Assembly: GCA_945878875.1 (NCBI GenBank)
Contig: CAMCUC010000026.1
Location: 1-38,067 of the forward strand
Direction: 5' to 3'
Source of the DNA: Rhizobium sp. Q54
Lineage (GTDB): Bacteria > Pseudomonadota > Alphaproteobacteria > Rhizobiales > Beijerinckiaceae
Length of the DNA: 38,067 nt
A program made the position numbers and the translations under genes. Shown here piece after piece: positions 19,734 through 27,483 of this stretch (the stretch's first letter is position 1; each line of letters opens with the position of its first letter). The notes under the pieces are model-generated. The model was not told the origin of the DNA. It ran no database searches and was given only the letters and a program-made list of their open reading frames with translations.

Positions 19734-19940
19734 CTATTTTGATTCCGCCTCAGCCAGCGCCCGACGCAGATCGGCGTATATCCAGATCAGGCAAGCCAAC
19801 GTGACGACGACCGACAACGCGGCCTGTACGTAGACACTATTCGCAAGGCTCCAATAAATTCCAAACAAGCCAAACCCGGCGAAAACGAAGCGCAGGGCGC
19901 CTCTCAGGATGACTGTGATCACTGCCTCAAGCCATTTCAT
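19734..19940 (-). CDS. Small two-span membrane protein
   Basis: A 68-residue protein with two hydrophobic segments (EAVITVILRGALRFVFAGFG and YVQAALSVVVTLACLIWIYA) and a charged C-terminus. The start at 19940 is chosen because GGAG lies seven bases before the ATG. It converges on the WecA-like gene with nine bases between them. No family is recognised. The good ribosome site and clear membrane topology support a real gene. Confidence 0.6.
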   Translation of the reverse strand: MKWLEAVITVILRGALRFVFAGFGLFGIYWSLANSVYVQAALSVVVTLACLIWIYADLRRALAEAESK

Positions 19941-20106
19941 GGGGTATCTCCGGTCTTTGAAGGCGATGTCAAAACGCCAGAACTTGAGTTTGCTATAGCC
20001 CGCTGCGTGCAGAACAGGAAATTGCATTTTACGCAGGCTGCGACCGCCCCCTGACGCCGGGACATTGCAAATCGCAAACCCGCAACGCCTTTCTCGCCCG
20101 AACCGC

Positions 20107-20121
20107 TGGCACGGCCTTTGC
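20107..20121 (+). promoter_or_regulatory. Sigma-54 (RpoN) -24/-12 promoter
   Basis: TGGCACGGCCTTTGC matches the sigma-54 consensus TGGCACG-N4-TTGC, with GG and GC exactly ten bases apart. The expected start point, about 12 bases after the GC, is near 20133 and leaves a short leader that includes GAGGAG and the ATG at 20148. The 180 bases upstream contain small palindromes (for example CGCAGGCTGCG at 20032-20042) but no enhancer-binding site I can name. Confidence 0.75.
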
Positions 20122-20147
20122 GCAAGCTCTGACGAGGAGTTGCGTTT

Positions 20148-21230
20148 ATGCGCGTTATGCAGATCGTCCAGCGTTTTGCCCCCGGCGGCCTAGAGACCAT
20201 AGCCGCGAGCCTACAAGGGCGCTGGAGCGCTGATTGCCGCATCGTCAGCCTTGATGGGGCAACCAGGCAACTCCTCGAAGCCTGGCCTGCGATGGGCGGC
20301 CTGCGCGCAAGCCTTATCGGCATGGGCAAGATGCCCGGAATTGATCTGCCCTGCCTCGCGCGCCTGGCGCGCTGCATACACGACCACAAGCCGGACGCAG
20401 TGATCACGCATCATCTGGGGCCGCTGCTTTATGGGGGAATTGCGGCGCGACTTGCGCGGGTTCCCGTCATTGCCCACGTCGAGCATGACGCGTGGCACTT
20501 GCAAGACGCCGCGCAATTGCGCCGCTTCAAGATCGCGCGGGCGCTTGCACGCCCACGCCTCGCCGCCATCTCGCAGCTTGGCGCGCGCAATCTTGCGCAG
20601 GTCATTGGCGAGGACGTGCAGAACGTCGCCAATGGAATCGACATGGAGCGCTTCAAGCCTGCCTGCCGGCAAGCAGCGCGCGCGCGTCTGGGCTTGCCGT
20701 CGCGGGATCTTTCTCAAGATGGCAAGCTGATTGGCGTCGTTGCGCGACTGGAGCGCGTCAAAGGCGTCGATCTTCTCATATCTGCGCTCGCCCATCATGA
20801 TGAACCAAACCTCAATCTGGCGATCATTGGCGACGGGCGCGAGCGAGAAAGCCTTGAGGCGCAGGCGCGCGCGCTCGGGCTTGGGTCGCGCGTGCAATTT
20901 CTGGGCGTGCGCGGCGCCATCGAGACGATCTTGCCTGCATTCGACGCGTTTGTTCTTCCCTCACGCGCAGAGGGGCTTCCGCTGGCTATCGTGGAGGCGC
21001 AGGCCTGGGGCATACCGATTGTGGTCAGCGACGTGGGCGCGGTGCGCGAAGCCTGCTGCCCTGATACCGCGATCCTCGCGCCGTCGGAAAATCCGCAGGC
21101 TTTGGCCAAATCCATTGGCCGCCAGCTTGCGCGCAATCTTGTTTGCAGCCCGCGCAAATTCGTCATGGGACGTTTCAGTCTCGATCAAATGATTTCCGAT
21201 TACGCACGCCTTACCGGAGCGCCCGCCTGA
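20148..21230 (+). CDS. GT4-family glycosyltransferase
   Basis: A 360-residue GT-B enzyme. The glycine-rich acceptor loop is near the start (MQIVQRFAPGGLETIAASLQ). The donor half has GVVARLERVKGVDLLISALA, AIIGDGRERESLEAQARALG and the EX7E site in SRAEGLPLAIVEAQAWG. A GAGGAG ribosome site precedes the ATG. It opens a three-gene operon behind a sigma-54-type promoter. Its stop overlaps the ATG of the next gene (TGATG). Sugar specificity cannot be deduced; the later EPS-type genes suggest extracellular polysaccharide. Confidence 0.92.
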   Translation: MRVMQIVQRFAPGGLETIAASLQGRWSADCRIVSLDGATRQLLEAWPAMGGLRASLIGMGKMPGIDLPCLARLARCIHDHKPDAVITHHLGPLLYGGIAARLARVPVIAHVEHDAWHLQDAAQLRRFKIARALARPRLAAISQLGARNLAQVIGEDVQNVANGIDMERFKPACRQAARARLGLPSRDLSQDGKLIGVVARLERVKGVDLLISALAHHDEPNLNLAIIGDGRERESLEAQARALGLGSRVQFLGVRGAIETILPAFDAFVLPSRAEGLPLAIVEAQAWGIPIVVSDVGAVREACCPDTAILAPSENPQALAKSIGRQLARNLVCSPRKFVMGRFSLDQMISDYARLTGAPA

Positions 21231-23026
21231 TGCTTGAATTGATCGCACTACTCTCCTGCGCCGCAATGGCCTATCACCATGCGGCCTATCCTTTGCTGCT
21301 GCACGCGCTGGCGCGAAAGACGGCCCTTGAGCCCGCTGTTCAGCCGCCGATGGACGCAGCCCAGCCTGACGTTACGATTCTTGTTCCCGCGTATCAGGAA
21401 TCGCGCCGCATCAGGGAGAAAATCCGCAATCTTGCCTCGCTTGATTAGCCGCATGACAAGATGAGAATTATAATAGCCTGCGACGGCTGCACAGATCCAA
21501 CCGCGCAAAACGCCCGGGATGCGGTGAGCGCGCTCAACGCGTCAGGCGCCACCCCGTCAAGCCTCAACATCCAGATCGTCGAGCATCAGGACAATCGCGG
21601 CAAGGTCGCGGTGCTAAACGAGGCTATCACCGCGGACAGCAGCGAAATTGTGGTTCTCACCGACGTATCGAGCCGCGTGGCGCCTGACGCTTTGGCCAGG
21701 CTCGCGCGCTGGTTTTCAGATCCGGACGTAGCGATAGCCTGCGGAAGATATAAACTCCCCGCAGGCGCACAGCCCGGCGAGCATGCCTATTGGGCTTATC
21801 AAAACGCGCTGAAAGAGCTTGAGGCCGCAACCGCTGCGCCCATGGGCGTCAACGGGGCCTTCTACGGTCTGCGCCGCAGTCTTTGGGCGCCCTTGCCGAC
21901 CGATACGATCAACGACGATTTTGTATTGCCGATGCGCATGGTCGCCGCCGGCGGGAAAATAGCGCTCGATTCTTCGATCGAGATTGAGGAGCTTGAAGCC
22001 TCCAGCCGCGTGCAGGATTTGCGTCGCCGCGTGCGGCTTGGCGCGGGCAATTTGCAACAGATTTTCATGTGCCGCAGCCTGCTGGATTTTTCACGCCCCG
22101 GGCTCGCCTTCGTGTTCGCCTCCGGCAAGGGGCTGCGCGCGCTGGCGCCGTTTGCGCTTGTGTTTGCGCTGCTCTCCAGCGCTGCGCTGGCGTTGCAGGG
22201 AAAGACGATTGGCTATGTTTTGCTTGCGCCGCAAGCGCTTGGTTACGGGCTGGCGCTGATTGGCGCCTTTGCGCCAAAGAGCCGCTTTGTCGCCTTCACG
22301 CATGCAGTGGAGGGCTATGCGGCGTCCGGCTATGGCGCAATTTTGTGGCTGCTGGGCGCCAGAATTTCCTGGGGACGAACCGATCCTCTGGATGTTCGTT
22401 ATGTTTCGCGCCCAGCCGCTTTTGCAAAGCGTACGCTCGATATCTGCGCTGCGCTTTGCGCGCTGTCAGTGACAACGATTCTGTTCATCCCCATCGCGCT
22501 TGCTATAAAACTCGATTCACGAGGACCTATTTTTTATCGCCAGATGCGTGTGGGCGAACGTTCGCCACGCTCCACAAAACTTTTCTACCTTATCAAGTTT
22601 CGCACCATGCGCACAGACGCTGAAACGAAAACCGGTCCCGTATGGTCGAGCGCTCAAGATCCCCGCATTACAAGTGTTGGTCGCTTTATGCGCAAAACGC
22701 GAATTGATGAACTGCCACAATGCATCAACGTATTGTGCGGCGAAATGTCCGTCGTTGGCCCACGGCCGGAACGGCCCGCTTTCTTCAACAAACTTGAAGC
22801 AGAAATCCCCTATTACGTTGAACGCACTTACGGCTTGAAGCCGGGTATTACCGGTCTGGCGCAAGTGACGCTGGGATATGATTCCGACATCGAGGACGTG
22901 CACAACAAGGTGCTGCATGACCACGCCTATGCGCTGCGCATTGAGTCATTCTGGAGCTGCCTGATACAGGATATCTCAATTATTTTTCGCACCATCGCCG
23001 TGATGGCGCTGGGCAAGGGACGCTGA
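21230..23026 (+). pseudogene. GT2-phosphoglycosyltransferase fusion interrupted by in-frame TAG
   Basis: One reading frame of 598 codons with a single internal amber codon at 21446-21448 (codon 73). The first part has a membrane segment and VTILVPAYQESRRIREKIRN; the stop falls where GT2 proteins usually have Tyr in SLDYP, and the frame resumes with PHDKMRIIIACDGCTDPT. The GT2 domain continues (VVLTDVSSRV, NDDFVLPMRMVAAGG, LRRRVRLGAGNLQ), then membrane segments, then a complete polyprenyl-phosphate sugar-phosphate transferase domain (KRTLDICAALCAL, GPIFYRQMRVGE, FLIKFRTMR-like region, RIDELPQ, SVVGPRPERP, YGLKPGITGLAQV). Re-initiation at ATG 21461 could give a 521-residue protein lacking the GT2 nucleotide-binding start. 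It could be a true nonsense mutation, a sequencing error or read-through. Confidence 0.85.
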
Positions 23027-23027
23027 T

Positions 23028-23969
23028 ATGCAAACCCCTGATTACAAAACACCCAAATGCAGCATCGTCGTTCCAACCCGCGATTGCCTGCCTTATCTGA
23101 ACGCAGCGCTGATGAGCGTTGCGGCGCAGGATATCTTGCAAAACGTTTCCGTGGAAACCATCGTCGTCGATGACGGCTCAAGCGATGGCACGCGCCAATG
23201 GCTGGAAGCGCAGAACATGCCGAATCTGCGCATCATCACGCAAAACGGAATCGGCCCGGCACGCGCGCGCAATCTCGCCATTGAGGCGGCGCGCGGCGCG
23301 TTGATCGCGTTTCTCGACGCCGACGATTTCTGGTGGCCCGGAAAGCTTCGCGCGCAAATGGAAGCGCATGCGACCCATCCCGATGCAGCATTCAGCTTCA
23401 GTGATTATCTGCATTTTGATCCCGATGGCGCCTTGCATGGAACGGGCTTCGAATTCTGGTCGTACACGGTGCAAAAGAGCGGCTATCACGTTCTGGAAGA
23501 TGCAGAGGCGACTTTGCTTGGCGCCAATCTGGTAGGCACCTCAACCGTGATGGCGCGGCGCGACATGTTGCTGCGCACCAACGGTTTTGCGACAAGCCTT
23601 CCTTCCGCAGAAGACTGGGATTTGTGGTTACGGCTTGCAGGCATGGGCGAGGCGCTTGTGAGCGGCGCGATAACGACATCCTATTTAATGCGACCGGGCG
23701 GCGAGACCGCCAAGCGTGGCGCCCGCATCGCGGCTATGGAAATGATCCTGGTGCGCTATGCAAATCGTAGCGGGTCAATAGCGCACGCGAGCGCAAAGGC
23801 GCGAGGACGTTTGTGCGCAGGGCAGGCCGAATGGGCGCGCGAGCGCGGCGAGCCATGGAACGCGTTGACGTGGCGCGCACGCGCTTGGAGCGCGCTGCGT
23901 GAAGGGCGCCTGCTGCGCGCCGCTGCCTCGGATGTATTGGCAGGCATGCGGCAGGGCGCTAAATTATGA
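23028..23969 (+). CDS. GT2-family glycosyltransferase
   Basis: A 313-residue GT-A enzyme. It shows the classic opening CSIVVPTRDCLPYLNAALMS, VVDDGSSDGT, the metal-binding DXD in FLDADDFWWPGK near residue 100, and the acceptor-region acidic motif SAEDWDLWLRLAG. Its ATG lies one base after the stop of the broken fusion gene, so the two are in one operon and translation of this gene could suffer if the upstream frame ends at the amber codon. Its last 11 bases overlap the convergent GT4 gene. Confidence 0.92.
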   Translation: MQTPDYKTPKCSIVVPTRDCLPYLNAALMSVAAQDILQNVSVETIVVDDGSSDGTRQWLEAQNMPNLRIITQNGIGPARARNLAIEAARGALIAFLDADDFWWPGKLRAQMEAHATHPDAAFSFSDYLHFDPDGALHGTGFEFWSYTVQKSGYHVLEDAEATLLGANLVGTSTVMARRDMLLRTNGFATSLPSAEDWDLWLRLAGMGEALVSGAITTSYLMRPGGETAKRGARIAAMEMILVRYANRSGSIAHASAKARGRLCAGQAEWARERGEPWNALTWRARAWSALREGRLLRAAASDVLAGMRQGAKL

Positions 23970-24969
23970 CCCCGGCCTGCGCATAGGCGACGAATAGTTT
24001 TGGCATCGCCGCCTCAGCGCAATAGGCGCTGCCAAGGAGGTTGCGCGCACGCATCCGCAATCCTTGCGAACCATCGCGCCGGTCGCAATCCCATTGTTTT
24101 ATCTGTGCCTGCGCTTGCATCAGATCGCTCTGTGCCAGAATCCATTCTGGCTCTCCTGCGAGGAGATCAGGCAGGCCGCCAACGCCATGGGCGAGCAGCG
24201 GCACGCCATGGGAAAGCGCCTCAAGCGCTGCATAGGGAAGGCCTTCGGCCCGCGACGTCATGACGAGCAATCCGATATCGGCCCATTGCGAATCCATATC
24301 AGTCACGAGACCGCGAAACGTTACGTAATTATGATATTTATTTTCAAGCTCGTGACGCATCGGCCCGTCGCCGTACATGACCCATTGATGCTCGTCACGC
24401 GGCGCCTGCGCGGCAAGTTCGCAGAATAAATCCGGCCCCTTCTCGGTGCTCAGGCGACCAACAAAAGCGATCACGCCCGGCAGCGGCGCCGCAAGACCGC
24501 CGACGGGTGCAGGCGCAAAATTCTCAACCAGATACACCGGCTTTGGCAGACGCGCGGCGATTTGCGCGCTCACCGCAATCTTTGGCGCCAGCCGCGACGT
24601 CAGAATATCAATCCGCTGATAAAGCGAGACAGGAAAGGCGCCGATCTCGCCAGCGTGAAAGGCGCTAACGACAGGAATGCGCAAGACGCGGCAGATTATG
24701 CGCCCCAGAACGCCAGCTTTGTAGCCATGCGTATGCACCAGCGCCGGGCTCCGAGTGCGCAGGACATGAGCCAGACGGCGCGCGCCGCCTGCAAACCCGT
24801 ATGGAATATCACGTGCGGAAAGCCCTACAGGCCATGTATTTTTCGTATGATCGTCGATCAGCAAGACGCACGCGTCGAGGCCGATTGCGCGCTGCGCCGC
24901 ACAAACGATTTCAATGTGGCGCTCAATACCACCCATGCCGCCGCTATCGACCAGATGAATAATTTGCAT
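23959..24969 (-). CDS. GT4-family glycosyltransferase
   Basis: A 336-residue GT-B enzyme. It begins QIIHLVDSGGMGGIERHIEI, the glycine-rich acceptor loop common in GT4. The middle contains VHTHGYKAGVLGRIICRVLR, and the donor half has AFVGRLSTEKGPDLFCELAA, YGDGPMRHELE and the EX7E site in SRAEGLPYAALEALSHGVP. The start at 24969 gives the normal family N-terminus; the in-frame extension upstream is Arg/Gly-rich and unlikely. It converges with the GT2 gene, the two stops overlapping by 11 bases. It is probably part of the same polysaccharide block but separately transcribed. Confidence 0.92.
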   Translation of the reverse strand: MQIIHLVDSGGMGGIERHIEIVCAAQRAIGLDACVLLIDDHTKNTWPVGLSARDIPYGFAGGARRLAHVLRTRSPALVHTHGYKAGVLGRIICRVLRIPVVSAFHAGEIGAFPVSLYQRIDILTSRLAPKIAVSAQIAARLPKPVYLVENFAPAPVGGLAAPLPGVIAFVGRLSTEKGPDLFCELAAQAPRDEHQWVMYGDGPMRHELENKYHNYVTFRGLVTDMDSQWADIGLLVMTSRAEGLPYAALEALSHGVPLLAHGVGGLPDLLAGEPEWILAQSDLMQAQAQIKQWDCDRRDGSQGLRMRARNLLGSAYCAEAAMPKLFVAYAQAGVII

Positions 24970-25128
24970 TTTGCGCCTGCGCCCCTGTGCTCGCCCCTGT
25001 GCTCCTGCGCTCAAAGGCAAAGGCCATGCCTGTCATCAGCGCCGTCAGCAAAACTGCTTCGCCAGCGGAACGATAGCCTCGCGCGCCACGTTAACCGAAA
25101 CACGCGCGATAACAGATGGATTACCAAA

Positions 25129-25416
25129 ATGGACCGACGAAAATTCCTTACATCGGCGCTTGGGCTTTCTGGCGTCGTCGTTGGCGCCAGTTTTATCATC
25201 CCTCACGCGCAAGCTTCGACGGCGCTGAACCATTTGCCGCAATCAAAAAACTTTAACGCAGAACCCGAAGGCGCGGATTTGCCTGCCGCCCAAGCGCGGG
25301 ATGCATGGCACAGGGGCGTTCCCCATCGCGGGTGGGTTGGCCGGCGTCGGCGCGTGAGGCGGTGCGTATGGAGACGAAACCGCGCCGGACGACTGGTCCA
25401 GATCTGCCGCTTCTAG
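25129..25416 (+). CDS. Small Tat-signal protein with Arg-rich tail
   Basis: A 95-residue protein. Residues 1-29 look like a twin-arginine signal (DRRKFLTSALGLSGVVVGAS, then FIIPHAQA as a cleavage region). The mature part has a short linker and an Arg/Trp/Cys-rich tail (HRGWVGRRRRVRRCVWRRN). Bradyrhizobium and relatives carry many such short proteins, often annotated loosely as protamine-like; their function is unknown. It is divergent from the GT4 gene and convergent with dsbB. The base composition of the tail is unusual, and a second open frame overlaps it, so the exact C-terminus is less sure than the signal. Confidence 0.6.
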   Translation: MDRRKFLTSALGLSGVVVGASFIIPHAQASTALNHLPQSKNFNAEPEGADLPAAQARDAWHRGVPHRGWVGRRRRVRRCVWRRNRAGRLVQICRF

Positions 25417-25442
25417 CGGTGAGTTCTATGCCCTCAAGCTCT

Positions 25443-25964
25443 TCAGGCGCGGCGGCGTGCCAGCGCAAGTCGCGCCCCAAGGCCCGCCAGCACAAATAGC
25501 GTAAATGAGATTATGGCGTTCCAGCCCGCCAGCGACAGGCCGAGAATGCGGATCGCCACTTCGTCGCAACGCACCAGCTTCGTCGTTTCAAGCTGGCGCA
25601 TGAAGTCGCTGGCGTCCAGCGCTTTCGTGAAGGCGCCGCTGCACCCTTTTGGCCCCGCCCAAAAGCCCCATTCGACGCCCGCATGCCAGCCGCCAAAGAT
25701 CGCGTTGGCGAAAAACATTACAGCTGCCAAAGCTATAATAATTGCGCCAGGGCGTGCCGATTTAACCGCAAACGCCCCAGCGGCGATTGCGGCCAAAGGC
25801 GCGCCAAGATAATAGGCGTAGCGTTGTTGCAGGCATAATTCGCACGGCGTATAGCCAAACCATTCGAACATCCACGCGCCCGAGATCGTCACGGTCGCGA
25901 CCAGCGTGACGAATATTGCAATCGTCAAAGGATCGCGACGCAAAGAGCCGATGACGTCCGCCAT
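25443..25964 (-). CDS. dsbB: Disulfide bond formation protein B
   Basis: A 173-residue inner-membrane quinone reductase that reoxidises DsbA. Four membrane segments are visible. The first redox pair is in CELCLQQR (Cys41, Cys44). The second pair is Cys108 (GPKGCSGAF) and Cys133 (VRCDEVAIRILGLSLAGWN), the pattern of alphaproteobacterial DsbB. The start at 25964 (MADVIGSL) is chosen because AGG lies about seven bases before it and the longer in-frame extension runs into the neighbour's coding region; an ATG two codons earlier is equally possible. It follows the YqaA-like gene by 13 bases, likely one transcript. No dsbA is in the window. Confidence 0.93.
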   Translation of the reverse strand: MADVIGSLRRDPLTIAIFVTLVATVTISGAWMFEWFGYTPCELCLQQRYAYYLGAPLAAIAAGAFAVKSARPGAIIIALAAVMFFANAIFGGWHAGVEWGFWAGPKGCSGAFTKALDASDFMRQLETTKLVRCDEVAIRILGLSLAGWNAIISFTLFVLAGLGARLALARRRA

Positions 25965-25977
25965 AAACATCCTGTTG

Positions 25978-26559
25978 CTAAAAAGCCTTGGCCGCCAGCC
26001 AGAAGCCGCCAATGACGAAGACGATGATGAGGCCAAGAAATAACCCGAAATGGCGATCAAGCAAGCCGCGAATACGATCGCCCCACGCATTGAGAGCAGC
26101 CGCCAGCAGGAAGAACCGGGCGCCGCGCGTAATGATTGAAAGCAGGATGAATAAGGCCAGATTGTATTCCAGCAAGCCGCTCACGATCGTGACAAGCTTG
26201 TAGGGAATCGGCGTCACGCCTTTCACCAGAATAAACGCCCAGCCCCATTGATCGTAAAACACGCGCAGCGTATCGACCTTTTGCGCATAGCCATACAATT
26301 GAATCAGCCAGAGCCCGACAGTCTCATACAGCAGATAGCCAATGGCGTAGCCGGCGATGCCGCCAAGCACGGAGGCTATGGTGCAGACAGTCGCGTAAAA
26401 CCAGGCTTTCTTTGGCTTTGCGAGCGCCATCGGCACCAGCAAAACATCGGGCGGAATGGGGAAGAAAGAGCTCTCCGCAAACGAGACGGCGGCGAGCGCA
26501 TAAGTGGCGCGCGAATGTTCGGCGAGCGAAAGCGTCCAGTGATAAAGGCGTTTGAACAT
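25978..26559 (-). CDS. YqaA/DedA-family (SNARE-associated) membrane protein
   Basis: A 193-residue inner-membrane protein. It has the YqaA-type opening (FKRLYHWTLSLAEHSRATYA), the hallmark ESSFFPIPPDVLLVPMALA, and the second amphipathic motif ILVKGVTPIPYKLVTIVSG with the conserved Arg in ITRGARFFLLAAAL. DedA-superfamily proteins are implicated in lipid carrier flipping and membrane homeostasis; the exact role of YqaA members is unclear. It is upstream of dsbB in a two-gene operon, an arrangement I believe is common in alphaproteobacteria. Confidence 0.88.
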   Translation of the reverse strand: MFKRLYHWTLSLAEHSRATYALAAVSFAESSFFPIPPDVLLVPMALAKPKKAWFYATVCTIASVLGGIAGYAIGYLLYETVGLWLIQLYGYAQKVDTLRVFYDQWGWAFILVKGVTPIPYKLVTIVSGLLEYNLALFILLSIITRGARFFLLAAALNAWGDRIRGLLDRHFGLFLGLIIVFVIGGFWLAAKAF

Positions 26560-26647
26560 CGTTCAACCAGAAGAAGAGGAAAGGGAACGCGCTACCCATC
26601 CCGCATAGCATTGCCGCGCGCGTGGGCGCAAGAAAGGTTATAGGTTT

Positions 26648-26751
26648 GGGCGAGTAGCGAGTGCCCATCACCCGTCACGCTCGAACGCAAGGGGAGAAGG
26701 AAGAGCATATTGCCTGCTGCCAACTGCCTACTCCCTATTCGCTATTCGCTC
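26648..26751. repeat. Small intergenic repeats upstream of the methyltransferase gene
   Basis: The element GAGTAGCGAGTG (about 26652-26663) and, in the opposite sense, CCTATTCGCTATTCGCTC (about 26734-26751) are variants of one motif that recurs after the methyltransferase gene. Such GCGAATAGCGA-type sequences look like dispersed intergenic repeats rather than coding or regulatory sites. Confidence 0.6.
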
Positions 26752-26766
26752 AAAAAAGGCTCCACC

Positions 26767-27414
26767 ATGAATTACGAGCATTTCATCAGGGCCAACACGC
26801 AGCTTGTCGCAACAGCTTTGACGCCGGAGATTTTATTGCACGTGGCCGATGACGTCACGGCGCTTTGGCAGATGAGCGAGAACGAGCTGAACGAGATCGG
26901 TCTGCCGCCGCCGTTCTGGGCGTTTGCGTGGCCGGGCGGTCAAGCGCTGGCGCGATATGTGCTCGATAATCCGGGTATTGTGAGCGGCAAGCGGGTGCTC
27001 GATTTTGCGACCGGGTCAGGGCTCGTTGCAATCGCCGCCGCACGCGCCGGCGCGGCGCGCGTAGAGGCCTGCGATATCGACCCTTTTGCGACCGCCGCCG
27101 CACGTCTCAACGCGCAGGCCAATGACGTTTTGATTGATGCACGGCTGGGCGATCTTGTCGGCTCGGACGATAATTGGGACGTCGTGCTGGCGGGCGACGT
27201 CAGCTACGAGCGCGACATGGCCGCCCGCGTCACGCACTGGCTCGGCGTACTGTCAGGACGCGGCGCAAATGTGCTGATAGGCGATCCGGGGCGCTCCTAT
27301 CTGGCGAAAGACCGGCTGGTTGGGCTGGCCGAATACGTGACGCCAGTGTCGAGGGATCTTGAGGATTCGGATGTTAAAATGGCGAAGGTGTGGAGGGTTG
27401 TGGGTAGCGAATAG
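26767..27414 (+). CDS. METTL20/ETFBKMT-like protein methyltransferase
   Basis: A 215-residue class I SAM-dependent methyltransferase. The segment FIRANTQLVATALTPEILLH, then PPPFWAFAWPGGQALARYVL, resembles the METTL20 (ETFB lysine methyltransferase) family; SAM motif I is VLDFATGSGLVAIAAARAG near 77-95, with the acidic ACDIDPFA after it and AGDVSYERDMA later. Bacterial members have been reported to methylate lysines of ETF-beta and ribosomal L7/L12 (from memory). The start is chosen for AAGG seven bases upstream and the family-like N-terminus. The C-terminal residues (VVGSE and stop) are encoded by a copy of the flanking repeat, so the original end may have been replaced. Confidence 0.85.
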   Translation: MNYEHFIRANTQLVATALTPEILLHVADDVTALWQMSENELNEIGLPPPFWAFAWPGGQALARYVLDNPGIVSGKRVLDFATGSGLVAIAAARAGAARVEACDIDPFATAAARLNAQANDVLIDARLGDLVGSDDNWDVVLAGDVSYERDMAARVTHWLGVLSGRGANVLIGDPGRSYLAKDRLVGLAEYVTPVSRDLEDSDVKMAKVWRVVGSE

Positions 27415-27435
27415 CGAGTGGCGAATAGGGATTAG
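27402..27435. repeat. Repeat copy spanning the methyltransferase stop codon
   Basis: GGGTAGCGAATAGCGAGTGG followed by CGAATAGGGATTAG is the inverted counterpart of the 26734-26751 element. The stop codon TAG (27412-27414) lies inside it. A related stretch CCCTATTGACTATCCCCC follows at 27467-27484 and can pair with AATAGGG at 27424-27430. Confidence 0.65.
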
Positions 27436-27483
27436 AGAGGCCGGTGCTAACTGGACCGCCGCTTTTCCCTATTGACTATCCCC

